From Polyodon spathula (Eukaryota; Chordata; Actinopteri; Acipenseriformes; Polyodontidae), in assembly GCF_017654505.1 (NCBI RefSeq), contig NC_054545.1:9345427-9409426 (forward strand): a stretch of 64,000 bases of DNA. The letters are read 5' to 3'. Below the pieces are notes generated by a model, which was not told the DNA's origin, searched no databases, and worked only from the letters and a program-made list of their open reading frames with translations. This document shows, piece after piece, positions 52,860 through 64,000 of this stretch (positions within the stretch are counted from its first letter, which is position 1; every line of letters starts with the position of its first letter). Made by a program: the position numbers and the translations under genes.

Positions 52860-55186
52860 TTCACACATGAAAGATAATCCTGCAGTGTTGGGAATGCAGA
52901 ATACTGTATTTTTATTTTTGCCCATGTTATTTAAATTAACATCAATACAGCAGATCTTTCTAATTTAGAGATATGAGTTTGGTTCTAAAATGGAGTGGAT
53001 ATACAAGAAAGAATGTTCAACCTATACATCTGTTCTCAAGTCACTATAGTGCAATGGACAGATGTCCACATGTATCCCAAATCTGCTGCACCATATGCAC
53101 TTATGATAACCCATCATTTACTGCGTTATAGATTTTTTTTCTAATTTCCTCAGATTAGTATATCTTTTTTTCAGAAAAGATAAGAAAAAAAATATTTATT
53201 TTTTGGAAATTTTGGAGATTTAAGATTGTACCCATTTTCTCCCCAATTTGAAATGTGCACTCCAAATAACAAAGTCGTAAATCGCTGCATTTTATAATTT
53301 CTCAGTTTGAAATATATACAGTGTCTTTCTAAATCATAGAGGATAATATTAGAAAGGACTTTCAGCTTATAAAAATACAACAGGGTTAGTGTTTACTAAA
53401 CTTGAAAATTAGAGGCTTTGTATCAACCTGGTTTCAAAAGGTGCTGTTTATGAATCATTTAAACAAGCTGTGAATGTTCAGGGCTACAGTCGTGCCAAGG
53501 ACTGCAAAAGAAGAAAGTAATAACACAGCCCTGAGACCCACAGTTCTCAAATGAGAACCCCCATCCTAAAAAGTATCAAAATGAGACACAGAGGGGAATT
53601 CCAATTTGTAAAAATCTGATCAAATGCGGTAGGTCTGTTCTTATCTGATCCCGACTGAGAACTGGAACACTGCGGCAGGTATACCAGGTTGGCTTTAGAT
53701 GTCTGAATTTTATCTTCAGAAACTGTACGTCTATGGTTCTTGTCAAAAAACAGTACCTGTTTTTCCCACCTTAAACTATATTTAAAATACTGGTAAATAC
53801 AAAAAGAATGCACATCAAAAAAGGAAACTTTACACACTGCTGACTTTAAAAGTTGTTTCAGACAGTCTTCTTTTGTTTGTCATCCCTGCTCCAGCTGTAG
53901 TCTGTGTGGGGCTCGGTGGAGCCATACACCTCTGGTATCTCAAAAAACTGTGTTGATTTATTTATTGTATTTTTGAAGCTTCTCTGCAATAGGGAACAAA
54001 ATGTGCAAGCCACTGGTGATTCAATTGACACATCTTTTGTGTACCTCTGTAAAACACGAGCCACTAACTTACAATGCATCCACAGGAAACCAGCTGCATA
54101 AAGAATTCAAATAAGAAGGGTTCCCAGAGGTGTATCGTTGTTTAAGAAAAAAAAAAGAAAGAAAAGAAAATTCAATAGAGAATTACTCTTGTCTTCTTTT
54201 GTAAGAAATCAAGATTCAGCAAAAGTTTTGTCTTGGGAACTTAGCAGATATAAGCCTGGATAAAATGTACATTAATCATTCCTGCGATTCTTATATTTCT
54301 TTAACACAAATCCTTTTTAAACACCTGATCCTTGGTTTGACTCACATAAAGCCTATCGCTTCAGTAGGGTTATAGTGTTATGCCCTCAAGGCTTAGATAA
54401 GCCATTGCCATAGTCCTATATTTTGTTAAATCACTGCCACCACATTTAGCTGAAAGGAGGGACTATAGGAATAGAACTGATTTTTTCTTTTTTTTTTGCA
54501 GCCTTTTCTAAGATATGTATCAGGCTGCTAGGGGAGACATTAGTCTTTTGTCCGAATTGCGCTTCCTTGTGAAAACCATCTTGAACTTGTCTTCGGTATA
54601 ATCTAGGTTAACCACCTCTGGCTCTCATAAGCATTTAAAAAGCACCTCACAAAACTGCACACTTGTTCCATTTCCTTTAGCATCCAAATATCCAAGTAAC
54701 TCTATCCAAGTAACTCTTTCTGTCATACTCCTACACTCCCCATAAATGCCACAGACCTGCTGTTTTATCTTTACAAAGAAAGGCAAACAGAAAGTCTTCC
54801 CAAAAAACTGTGCAAAAGATGGCATTTAGTATATTACTGTATTATTTATGGATAAAAGGGGCTGCTCTACAGATATTGCATATATGATCAATTTATTTTA
54901 AGTACTGTATTTGTGGCATGATGATATTGTACTTTACAAAAAAAATCAATTTGTCAGACATTTTGTGTTTTTTTTTTTTTTTTTTGTCTTTAAATGTTTG
55001 CCCCTGACTGGTAAGAATATCTGTTTAACAAAAAATAACGAAAAGCTTGTGAACCAGGGTAATTACTTCTGGGCTCTTACAGGTTGAGCGCTGCAGTGTA
55101 GACTCAATTCACCTGAGCCTTTGTTTGTTTGTAAGCTTATATTAGCATTCTAAAATCCAAACTGAAGTTGAATGAGGGCCCACAGA
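47248..55186. other. intron stretch, mostly unique sequence
   Basis: It contains a (TG)n run at 49072-49098, poly(A) runs at about 50215-50231 and 52833-52859, and a candidate regulatory stretch at 52545-52690. A possible small inverted-repeat element lies at 48353-48512. A plus-strand ORF at 47302-47574 and others are unrecognised. Confidence 0.55.
52545..52690. promoter_or_regulatory. candidate conserved non-coding element
   Basis: A dense set of homeodomain/POU-like cores (TAATTATGCTAATTGC) and GATAA sites in repeat-free sequence. It has the texture of a neural enhancer, but conservation is not shown. Confidence 0.3.
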
Positions 55187-55676
55187 TAACACTATGTAAC
55201 ACAATTTTTGTTCCTGGGTAGTAAGTGTTATTTCCTAATTGCTTATGCCTCAAAAGTATAGAAAATGGCTATTATTCCCCACAAACTTTGCTTTTGTGAC
55301 CAGGACAGTGATATTTCAAAATATCACTATTTCCAATGGGAAAACGGGCAAATGTGTGTCTTTTTGTTCACATAAAGTCAGAAAAAAACAACATATGAAT
55401 CCAAATTATTTACAGTATAATTGTAAATCTCGAAAAACTATTCACTTCTAAATCTTTTGTAGTCATTTTTGTATTACTTTAGTATAAATACATGTTAATT
55501 TGGATTCATATGTTGTCATTGGAAATAGTGATATTTTGAAATATCACTGTCCTGGTCACAAAAGCAAAGTTTGTGGGGAATAATAGCCATTTTCTATACT
55601 TTTGAGGCATAAGCAATTAGGAAATAACACTTACTACCCAGGAACAAAAAAAAAAAAAAATTGTTACACGGTGTAA
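55187..55676. mobile_element. palindromic element, copy 2: both arms, each with an internal deletion
   Basis: The segments 55210-55338 and 55517-55645 are 129-bp inverted repeats without a mismatch. The outer ends are AACACTATGTAACA (left) and TTACACCGTGTAACA (reverse complement of right). The middle holds the centre-to-arm sequence seen in copy 1 (55409 onward). The left arm lacks about 90 bp next to the centre, and the right arm lacks about 50 bp before 55517 that copy 1 keeps. It has no ORF of note. A fold-back or TIR-type non-autonomous DNA transposon is likely. Confidence 0.85.
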
Positions 55677-58489
55677 TTATTATTTTGCACCAAAATGCTG
55701 CAATTCAGTTGTTAATAACTGTTAAAAAACATTTATCTTGTATTTTTACAATCTGACAGAAGAGCAACATACTAACCAAAACATTAGACCTAAGTGCAAA
55801 GTACTATCTCTTTCCTATCAATCTGTCTGACGAAAACAAGCCAACTAATCTTACATACTGTACTGGGGTTTCTGTGAACCTGCTGTTATTTATTTATCAT
55901 TTAGTTTGAATTGAATTCCTAATTTGAAAAGTTAGAAGGCATGCAGAGATTGTGTGTGTATTTATTGGCATCTATTTACACACAAACCGAAAGTTAAAGC
56001 AACAGTAATTATCTCTAGGGTCTTTTATAGACCTATAAGAAAACCAATAAAAGCTGCAAGTAGTAATATGTATCTTGTGGGGAATTTAATCAGCATGCAG
56101 GGAAGTTACTGTAATGTCCAACATAAATAATTTGGACACAAAAAACCCAACAAATATCACAAAGCAATGCAGGTCAGCACCTTTTGTCTTTTAGAATGTT
56201 GAAGATGAAGATTGAAATGATTAAGCTGTGTTTTTAGTGAAGTATGCTCTCCGTTTGTTCAGGGGTGGTACTAGTCCCATACAAGCATTTATCACGGTTC
56301 TTCACTAAATCACAATGAAAGCTTTCAAGATACATATTTTCTGCAGTTAATAGCCCTATTGGGCATTGTCAGAAGAACATACTGAAATTGGAGGGGTCTT
56401 ACCATTTTAAAAATCTTTGCAGAGGTTTAATTACTAATTAAACCCTAGCCACATGACCCACAAGGTGATGTCAGTCTGCTAATTAAATATGTAAATGTGG
56501 ACAGGGAGTAGGGAATGAGGAACAAGCCGCTTATTAATATAAAAAAAAAACTCATATCAAGTGAGATCTGTAAGCTATCACAATGGGCTTCTTTCTAATA
56601 ACAAATATACTAGTTCTGTATATTCTCCATATGCCACTTAATAACTTTGAATGATATTATTGTATGCATTTCAGGTAGGAATAAATAACATTTGAGAACT
56701 ACAAAAGCATTATCAGGTTGTACTCCTATAGTTAGACAAGGTACTGGTGTCTCAGCTTTTCAATTGTGAATGAAGAGAAGATCTCTCCTAAGGATTTTTA
56801 TTCACCCCAAGCACACCCTCCATCAAACAGAAATCTATACTTTTTTCATTGAAACTTCTGGATCTGCACTTACTGACATTGCCTCCTGGTTACTCTTTTG
56901 GAACTACGCTATCTCTCCTAGCAAGGTTTCTCCATGCATAAAATGCCTTTTCCATTTAACAGTTCTGCACTTTGCTATGTACATTTTACTATGACAGCAG
57001 TTAAAAACAAGTATTCATATATTTATATTTAATATAACAGAAAAGCATGCTTATTTATATTGTACAAATGCTGGTTGTTAAGACTGCTCCTAACTGAATA
57101 ATTTGGCATACAGTATAACACTACTACAAAAATAAAACTGTACACTGGACATAAAACAAGCTTACAGCAGGTTCGACAAACAGCCTTCTGAAAGATCAGT
57201 GACAATGGAGGCCATGAACCACAGGCGAGCGAACAATTTCCAATTTCTTAATGGAGAGGCCTTAGTGCTTTAGCACACATGGGGTGTAACTCCACAGTTC
57301 ACTTTTAATATTTTATTACTATGACCGGTAATACATCTTCCTGCCAGGGTTGGGGCTGCTTTCCCATTTACTGTACTGTGTGTCATTCCAAACCTCTAGC
57401 ATTCTGGAGCCTGGTTGGAAGCGAAACTCCTGGTGTCTTCAACAATTCATACTCTACCATACAATAGCTATATGAAGTACAGCAGAGACAAACCAATTCT
57501 CCCCACTCCATGCCATGCCATGCCATGTCACCTTCAGTCAACAGAGCCAAATGATTTTCAGCAACTTGGCCAGATATAAATGCAGACGTTAAAGGTTAAA
57601 GGTCATTATATCAAGACAGAACAATAATTCAAGACCCACCATGCCGCTTGATATATCATGTGTTACATCTATATGACCACAGGGCTTGGTCCTGTGCTTT
57701 CCAGAGCTTGGATTCATGTGTGCTATGTCCCAGACTGCCTTACTTTGTGGGCAGCCTAGTAGGTGAATTTATATCACAGTGGTTTTTTCATGAGTCTTCA
57801 TGGAAATGTGTTTGTTGAGACGCTAGTTAATCGAGTTAGACTAGAAGCAGTCTAGAAGGATCATTCAGAAGTAGACACTCTTCATATACTGGTTAATTCA
57901 CAGCATCAACAACTTAAAAAAAAACCCCATAAACTTTCTAACTAAAATCCAGAAGAACTGATCATGCATAGAATATAAGACTTTATTAAGGGCTTGTCTT
58001 GAATCAAGGCTCAGGGTGACTTGCAGTTATAACAAATGTTGTGACAGGTTAAGATCAAGGGTTGCTCTGACATTCTCTTTGCAAAGGTCAATGTAGTGGG
58101 TCTACAATGGAGAAATGAAGACACTGCCATCATTGCCAAGGCAAAAGGTCAGACACAAGCTGATTGGTGATAGAACTATCAAATTAACCAATCAATACAA
58201 GCCAACAATACAAGGAAGCAGCCCCCCTGGGAGAAACACAGGCCAAATGCCAGCACATCAATAGTGCACTGCCTGGAGAAACAACAGCAATTTAAATGAA
58301 ATTCACTTTAAAAACATTAAAGTCTACCTGAAATGCATCATAAATCTGCAACATGTTACAGAAGGATACTTGGTATAAAAGCAATCTATATTCAAAGTAT
58401 TCCTATTTTTTTAATCACTGAAAATGTCTGAGTTATATAAACACAACCAATCCAACAGAATGCATGTACAAAGAAAACATGCATTTTTA
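55677..58489. other. intron stretch without recognised genes
   Basis: Unique AT-rich sequence. A CCATG pentamer is repeated about four times near 57512-57530. Nothing else is recognised. Confidence 0.55.
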
Positions 58490-58958
58490 TTTAGTAGTTG
58501 CCAATTGTTTTTTTAAATAATTTTTCTCCCAATTTGGAATAGCCAATTATTTCTAGGCTCAGCTCACCGCTACTACCCCTGTGCTGACTCGAGAGCGGTG
58601 AAGACAAACACACGCTGTCCTTCGAAGTGTGTGCCATCAGCCAACCGCTTCTTTTTCACATTGCAGGTCCACCATGCAGCCACCTGAGAGGACAACGCAG
58701 CTTTAGGCAACTTACAGGCAAGCCTGCAGGTGCCCAGCCAAACTACAGGGGTCGCTGGTGAGAGGTGAGTCGAGGACACCCTGGCCGACCTAGCCCCCCT
58801 GGGCAGTGTTCAGACAATTGTGCGCCGCCCACTGGTAACTCCTGTCCACAGTCAGCAGTAGAATAGCCTGGACTCAAACCAGGCAACGTCCAGCCTATAG
58901 GGCGCATCCTCCACTCCATGTGGATTGCCTTTACCGGATGCGCCACTCGGGAGCCCCC
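58490..58958 (-). mobile_element. full-length tRNA-derived SINE
   Basis: Read on the minus strand it starts GGGGGCTCCCGAGTGGCGCA at 58958. It has an A-box region (TGGCGCATCCGGTAAAGG) and a B-box (GGTTTGAGTCCAGG, 58867-58880). The GC-rich body runs about 350 bp. The end is A/T-rich (CCAATTTGGGAGAAAAAT-like) near 58490. The layout is a class 2 (tRNA) SINE. The sequence resembles a family I associate with sturgeon and paddlefish. Near-matching flanks (GTGTGTTTTC and GCATGTTTTC) could be a target duplication. Minus-strand ORFs inside it are not genes. Confidence 0.82.
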
Positions 58959-59624
58959 GAAAACACACTTTTTTTAAGTTATATTTTTACATCACAATAC
59001 CTTTTACGGAGGGCTTACATACTCAAAAATAACATATTTGGGATAACTTTTCCTGCCAGTGTTTTACCATTGTTTTACGATGATTTCACTTTACAGTGCT
59101 TTATTACACTGTAATATTTTATTTTTGTTTGTGGTAAGCTTTTCAGTGGTCTTAATATAATATTTGTCAGAGAGTTAACTGTATACATTTACCAAATAGT
59201 TGTAAAACTACAAAATTAAATGTGTTTCTGTTGTCTAACTGTATAAGTAATGTAAAATGAAGAGTCCAGGGAAGAACATCAATTAATAATTTGCCCCTAA
59301 ACCTTTTTTCTTCTTCAAAATCTTAAGAATCAATTGCCAACATTTCTGTTCATTACATATGCCTGTGCAAGCAGCAGTGTATTGAGTCACACCATTTGCC
59401 ATCATCTCAAAGTCTCCACCAATACTTTATAAGGGACTTGGGGACAAGGCTACAAGAGACAACTGGTTGCAGTGGTTTTGGAATATTAATAAAGTGTAAT
59501 AAATAATACAACAACACTGAGCAGAGGCACAGGAAGGGTGTTACAGCAACCTTCAACAGTACAGAAAGCATACACTGACTTTCAACACAACTTTCCTTTA
59601 ATTTGTTGGTTTATTATTTATTAT

Positions 59625-60015
59625 TGTGACATTGGCTATGTTTACAATATCCTTTGTAATTCACAGAAGACTGGGAGCTGTCGCTAATCAGCCAGCATCA
59701 AACCCGGACTGCACTGCACTACTGTTTCACTGTTGCTGCATAAATCACCACTTGCACTAGAACTTACTATTGGACTTGTGATGGTGTGTGTATAAAGTGT
59801 GTGTCATTATTAGTATTATTATTTCAGGGCTTAACCCTGTGGTTTACCTGCGCTATACACATCCTTGTGTAGAGCCAGGTATTACTATTTAAGGTTGCCA
59901 AACAAGCAACCCAGCACAAATAAAGAGCTGTTTTGGACCATGAACTGTGTTGTGTTTATTATTACTGAGCACTGCATCACCTCTACACCTGCGCACTGCA
60001 AACCACTTTGTCACA
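59625..60015 (+). mobile_element. probable solo LTR
   Basis: The unit starts TGTGACATTGG and ends CTTTGTCACA, giving TG...CA ends with inverted TGTGACA/TGTCACA. It has a TATA-like GTATAAAGTG (about 59790) and a polyadenylation signal AATAAAGAGC (about 59918) followed by GT/T-rich sequence. Length is 391 bp. No internal body is adjacent. The 5-bp flanks (ATTAT and GGTAT) do not match well. Confidence 0.55.
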
Positions 60016-61599
60016 GGTATGTTTAACGTGTATAGCAAAACTTGTAAGAATAAATCATAACAGGACCCGTAAACATTGGCACAATTTCTTGTAAAATAAC
60101 ATAAATCTTTGGTATCTGTTCCTAACATTTGTCTAGACAAAATAATGTATGATCTAACCACACTATTAGAGGATAGTTCCATTTCACATAATGCTTGAGA
60201 AGCAACACCCATGGTTTATAGGACTACTTTTGCTTCTCAAGATGAGCAATAAATAATTTTTAAAAACATGCATCTATGGGTCATTATTAACGGAACAACT
60301 ATGGACTGCAACAGGAATATGGGAAATATAAAAATCGCTTTCTTAAACATAATAACATGCACTGGATAAGAGGGCTGACATCACTTAATGAGACATTTTC
60401 CATAATCCAAATCAACCCTACCATCTATCCTCTATCTAAAGATACACAGCAATTGAACTAATTTTCTGGTAGCTTGCAATATACCTGTCATCAAGCACAT
60501 CAGATTTTATTAGATAATGGATACAATTACAACCACTTCAAAACACTAAGAGCTTGTGTTTACATGCATTTGTATGGGTAATTAATGTTTAATAAAGTCC
60601 TAAAAATTACTAGAAACCTTCGCTTTGCATTTGAAAACAGCACAGGCTGTGTTCTTTTAATATTAATAAGTCCAGCAGTTGATTTGGAAAAAAAAAAGAT
60701 TAACAATGTTTAATCGTTTAATCGTGTATGTCATAAAGTGCTTTGTCAAAAGTAGCAGCACTTTTAAACAACTTCTATGATACAGTACTGATGCAAAGTG
60801 TTTTGGATCTTGGAAGTGTTTGGATTCCATGTTTATTGAAAGATTTTGGCATGTATGCCTCAGGTTGATAGGCCATTAAACAAGCTTCTAATGAAAGTAA
60901 GAATGCAAAATATAATTGGTTATTAAACAGTAAAAACTAAAAGTCACTCCATCAAATACTCTCTCAGGTTTGTATGACCTCACGTTTTTTGTGGTAAATA
61001 GCCTGAAACTTAAACACATATGCTTTCAAATCGCAGCAGTTCAATATAAATTGCACAGTGTGAATTACTAGTGCAGTTTGTGTTTTATTTCATTCCCTGT
61101 GGTATCGCTTCAGCATTTACATTTCAGTGGAATTTAAATTCAAACATTCGCATCTCAAACTTCCACAGTAATTAAAGTCTATTTTAAAGTCAAGTAAAAA
61201 GAAATTGCTTCTGTGTATCCATACGGGACCCTGCCAGCATTTGACCTAATTAATGATTCTTCTAAGAAATGTTCAAAAGTTTGTTTTTGTGTTGAAGAGG
61301 TGGAGGAAGTGTAAGTAGATTTGTATTAGATGATGTTTATCCAAAGGGAGATACATCAAACAATCACACTGTCATCACTGTGCTTTTTTAAATTTTTTTT
61401 TTTTACTGTTTTGAAAATGTGCAGTATTTAAAAAAGGAAGAAACTATTCATTTCTATAACTAAAGTTGGAAACTGGAAACAGTGAAATGATTGGTTTATA
61501 TTTGTTATTTGTAACATTTCTCCAGTAAAATATTAAGTTAATGCACAAGTGTAGAGGAACAGGTTACGGTAAAGGACATACAGAAAATAAAATGAACAG

Positions 61600-61690
61600 C
61601 TCCTCTTAGGTCAAAGCCAATGGTGTGCTAAGAAGGGACATGCCTTGATGGGCTAAATGGCCTCTTCACTTTCTTAAACTTTTCTTATTT
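61600..61690 (+). repeat. dispersed repeat fragment (ATGGCCTC core)
   Basis: It contains GGGCTAAATGGCCTCTTC followed by a T-rich CTTATTTTCTG end. This is the tail of a common fish repeat. The same core is found in reverse orientation at 62536-62640. Confidence 0.5.
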
Positions 61691-62535
61691 TCTGTATTCT
61701 TTATTACAGAATGATATTAGGACTGAAATAAATGAAGAAAAGAAAAAAAACAGTTATGCTGCCAACATGAGGTACTTTGTGCAAGCAATGGCTAACACTT
61801 GTATCAATTAATTTGGAAGAATGACATATTAAACATGAATTTAAGATTACCTGATACAACTCACTATTTTTAATTGTGTTTTAATTTTTAATTTAATTTT
61901 CAGTGACTGATTATAAAGATGTAAATGCTAAAATGTCAACAGTATACTAATACACTCATAGTTGTTTTATTTGATTACCTTTTTAAATTGATTTTTAAAA
62001 ATGGACGGGACACTGCAGAGGCATTTTTGTGTCAATATAAATGTCCACACAGTCATAGTTATCTTTATTGAAATAATTGAATAAATGCCTTCTTTAATGT
62101 TCTTAGTTTTTACCTTTCTTTCTTAAATTTATCAAATATCTTTGCAGCAAACTTAAATTTCCCAAAAATCCCAAATCACTGTCTGGCATTACACTTTACA
62201 CCAAATCTGTCTTTAGAACCCACTAGATGACACTTTGTTGCTGAACCTCCCATCAAATTGCACAACAGATCATTTATTTAAACCTTAGCAGTTTATCTCT
62301 CTTTCCAATTGTTCTAGCAATCTCATTTTGTTTGTCACATACATTTTATTTTTCATTTAAACCAATGCATCAAAAAATAATTTTGAATAATAATAAAAAA
62401 GATACAAGTGCATACTAATTAAGTTTGTGTTCCATAACACATTTGTCTTCTGGCCACTGTTTACAATAACTATTAGCAAGCCAGAATGATACATTATCAT
62501 CCCACAATGCACATTCTGTCAAGCACAATTTATTT

Positions 62536-62640
62536 TTTATGAAACATAAGAAACACAGAAAATGCATGTATGAGAGGAGGCCATTTGGCCAGTCTAAGCT
62601 TGTCTGGTTTCTAGTAGCAGTAACATGAAAGTGTGAGATA
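62536..62640 (-). repeat. dispersed repeat fragment (ATGGCCTC core), reverse orientation
   Basis: Plus-strand AACATAAGAAACACAG is followed by GAGAGGAGGCCATTTGGCC and AAGCTTGTCTGGTTTCTAG. Its reverse complement shares the CCAAATGGCCTC core with 61600-61690. Confidence 0.5.
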
Positions 62641-64000
62641 AAAAGCGTTGAGACGCAAAGGGGGGTTCCTGGCCATTTTAGCTTGATAAACAAAAGTGCC
62701 ATATCATTCACCTCATCATGTGGTAGGAACAGCAAGAATAATTAGTCAAATAACTGCGACAAAACACACATTTAAAAACCCTAACTTGGCTTAAAGTTGC
62801 GTCCATTCCTTGACAGGGTGATTTGCATGAATATTTATTTAAAATCCGCTGTTCCACGGCATTACAAGCAACAGGCTTACGTTAAACATTCAGGTTGTTG
62901 ACTTTTGTTCTACTGTAAAACCCAGGAGATACATATTGATCTAATGTTACCTTTAGGCTGTTTCCATTTCAATGCATAAAAAAAAAAAAAAAACATACCA
63001 CTATGGTGTTGCCAGATATTGGATTTTTGCTTTCTTTGATGGAACTTTCTAACTCAGGAATCAACCTGTGTCTTAAAATGTAATCACTGAGAAAATAAAG
63101 CCCTGCTGTAATTTATAAACTTGAAATTGTTGTACTGTCTAACCTTTATTTTCCTTGAAGAAAACATTAGCAGAAAGATAGTACAATAAAATTCAGTTCA
63201 GACATGTTTATGGAGTTGTAATGGCGAGTATTGCATGCAGACGTGTTTTTTTTTTTTGTGTGTACTGACAATGCCTACTGTATATCTGCAGACTATTTCA
63301 TAAAAGTCCATACATGCTAATGATGGATTAACCTGCAATCTTCCTCCAAAGCAGACCTGTGTGATGTTGGCTTTTGTAATAGGTATTATTTTGTGTGTTC
63401 TTAAGCGACAACAAAAGCACCTTTATAAACCTGTTGTGAAAGGTTCAATCTTGTTTTGAGATATGATTCTAACTACTTATAATGGGGTAGGGTATACATA
63501 ACAAACACTGCGGCTTTACAGAATAGGCAGAATGCTACCTGTACATACAGTACACACACTATTTGATTGAACTCATTATAATAGGCTACCTATGTTTCGT
63601 TAAGAAACCATGCTGTGCTATTTTGTTTTGCTATATGATTAAGAGTAAATTTATGTATTTTACTATACTTACTGTATGTTTATTAAACTGTACCATTTTA
63701 GCATAGCCCCACCTCCATTAAAATATAATGTGATCCACCTCAGGCCACAGAACAGTCTGATGTAAAATGCAGGTACATTTAAAATGTTAATATATTACAA
63801 AGGTACCGCGTTCCAGTCCCATTTTTTCCCCGTTGTAAACATTGCCTTTGTGTCCTCTGTTTCAGGAAAAAACATCTCACAAATAACATGTCAGCTTATA
63901 AAGCACACAGGGCAAAGAAGGCTGAACTATGTAACTTTCAGTGTAAAGTTTAATTCTGGAAGACTCTGCAGCATCAAGACAATTACCTAACTGTTATGTT

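Larger units (their letters stand above)
60016..64000. other. intron stretch, mostly unique sequence
   Basis: Two short dispersed repeat fragments in opposite orientation lie at 61600-61690 and 62536-62640. The stretch at 61090-61260 is repeat-free with a CCTAATTAATGATTC core and could be regulatory. Poly(A) occurs at 62981-62994. No exon is recognised. Confidence 0.55.

Noticed and set aside
58573..58946. Two minus-strand ORFs
   Set aside because: They lie wholly inside the tRNA-derived SINE, whose GC-rich body is stop-poor.
63784..63990. Possible upstream npas3 exon or other gene near the window end
   Set aside because: The translation lacks bHLH or PAS features, and the strand is wrong for npas3.

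Overview
The window is vertebrate chromosomal DNA, almost certainly from a ray-finned fish. It is AT-rich, has no operons or long intact ORFs, and carries vertebrate-type splice sites, (TA)n/(CA)n/(TTA)n microsatellites and fish-type LINE, SINE, LTR and MITE-like repeats. One tRNA-derived SINE (58490-58958) resembles a family I associate with sturgeon/paddlefish genomes, so a non-teleost actinopterygian is plausible. That species call is inference.

The only host gene I can support is npas3 (neuronal PAS domain protein 3), a bHLH-PAS transcription factor, on the minus strand. Two consecutive internal exons are visible. The 90-bp exon at 43514-43603 encodes the first part of PAS-A. The 175-bp exon at 746-920 encodes the rest of that segment plus the serine-rich linker after it. 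Both have canonical AG/GT borders and join in frame (phase 0). They are separated by a 42.6-kb intron. The window ends inside the flanking introns: 1-745 lies downstream, and 43604-64000 lies upstream. I found no bHLH exon and no second PAS exon, so the rest of the gene lies outside.

The non-exonic DNA holds:
(a) LINE fragments on both strands (20764-22370 minus, with degraded reverse-transcriptase motifs; 26940-27660 plus, a C-terminal piece and 3' UTR) and several short orphan LINE/SINE 3' ends with TTA or TGAT tails.
(b) LTR-like units at 26147-26629, 34814-35156 and 59625-60015.
(c) Two MITE-like elements with CCCTTTCACAC-type ends (10356-10795 and 19323-19831).
(d) Two copies of a young, nearly fully palindromic element (35155-35498 and 55187-55676), whose arms include a 129-bp inverted repeat with no mismatch in the second copy. 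This is the most unusual structure in the window.
(e) Long microsatellites, including a pure 100-bp (TA)n at 45229-45328.
(f) Repeat-free stretches that look like conserved regulatory sequence. This fits the known richness of NPAS3 introns in conserved and human-accelerated non-coding elements, but cannot be proved from one sequence.

I see no evidence of a novel multi-gene system. The best discovery targets are the palindromic element and the candidate intronic enhancers.
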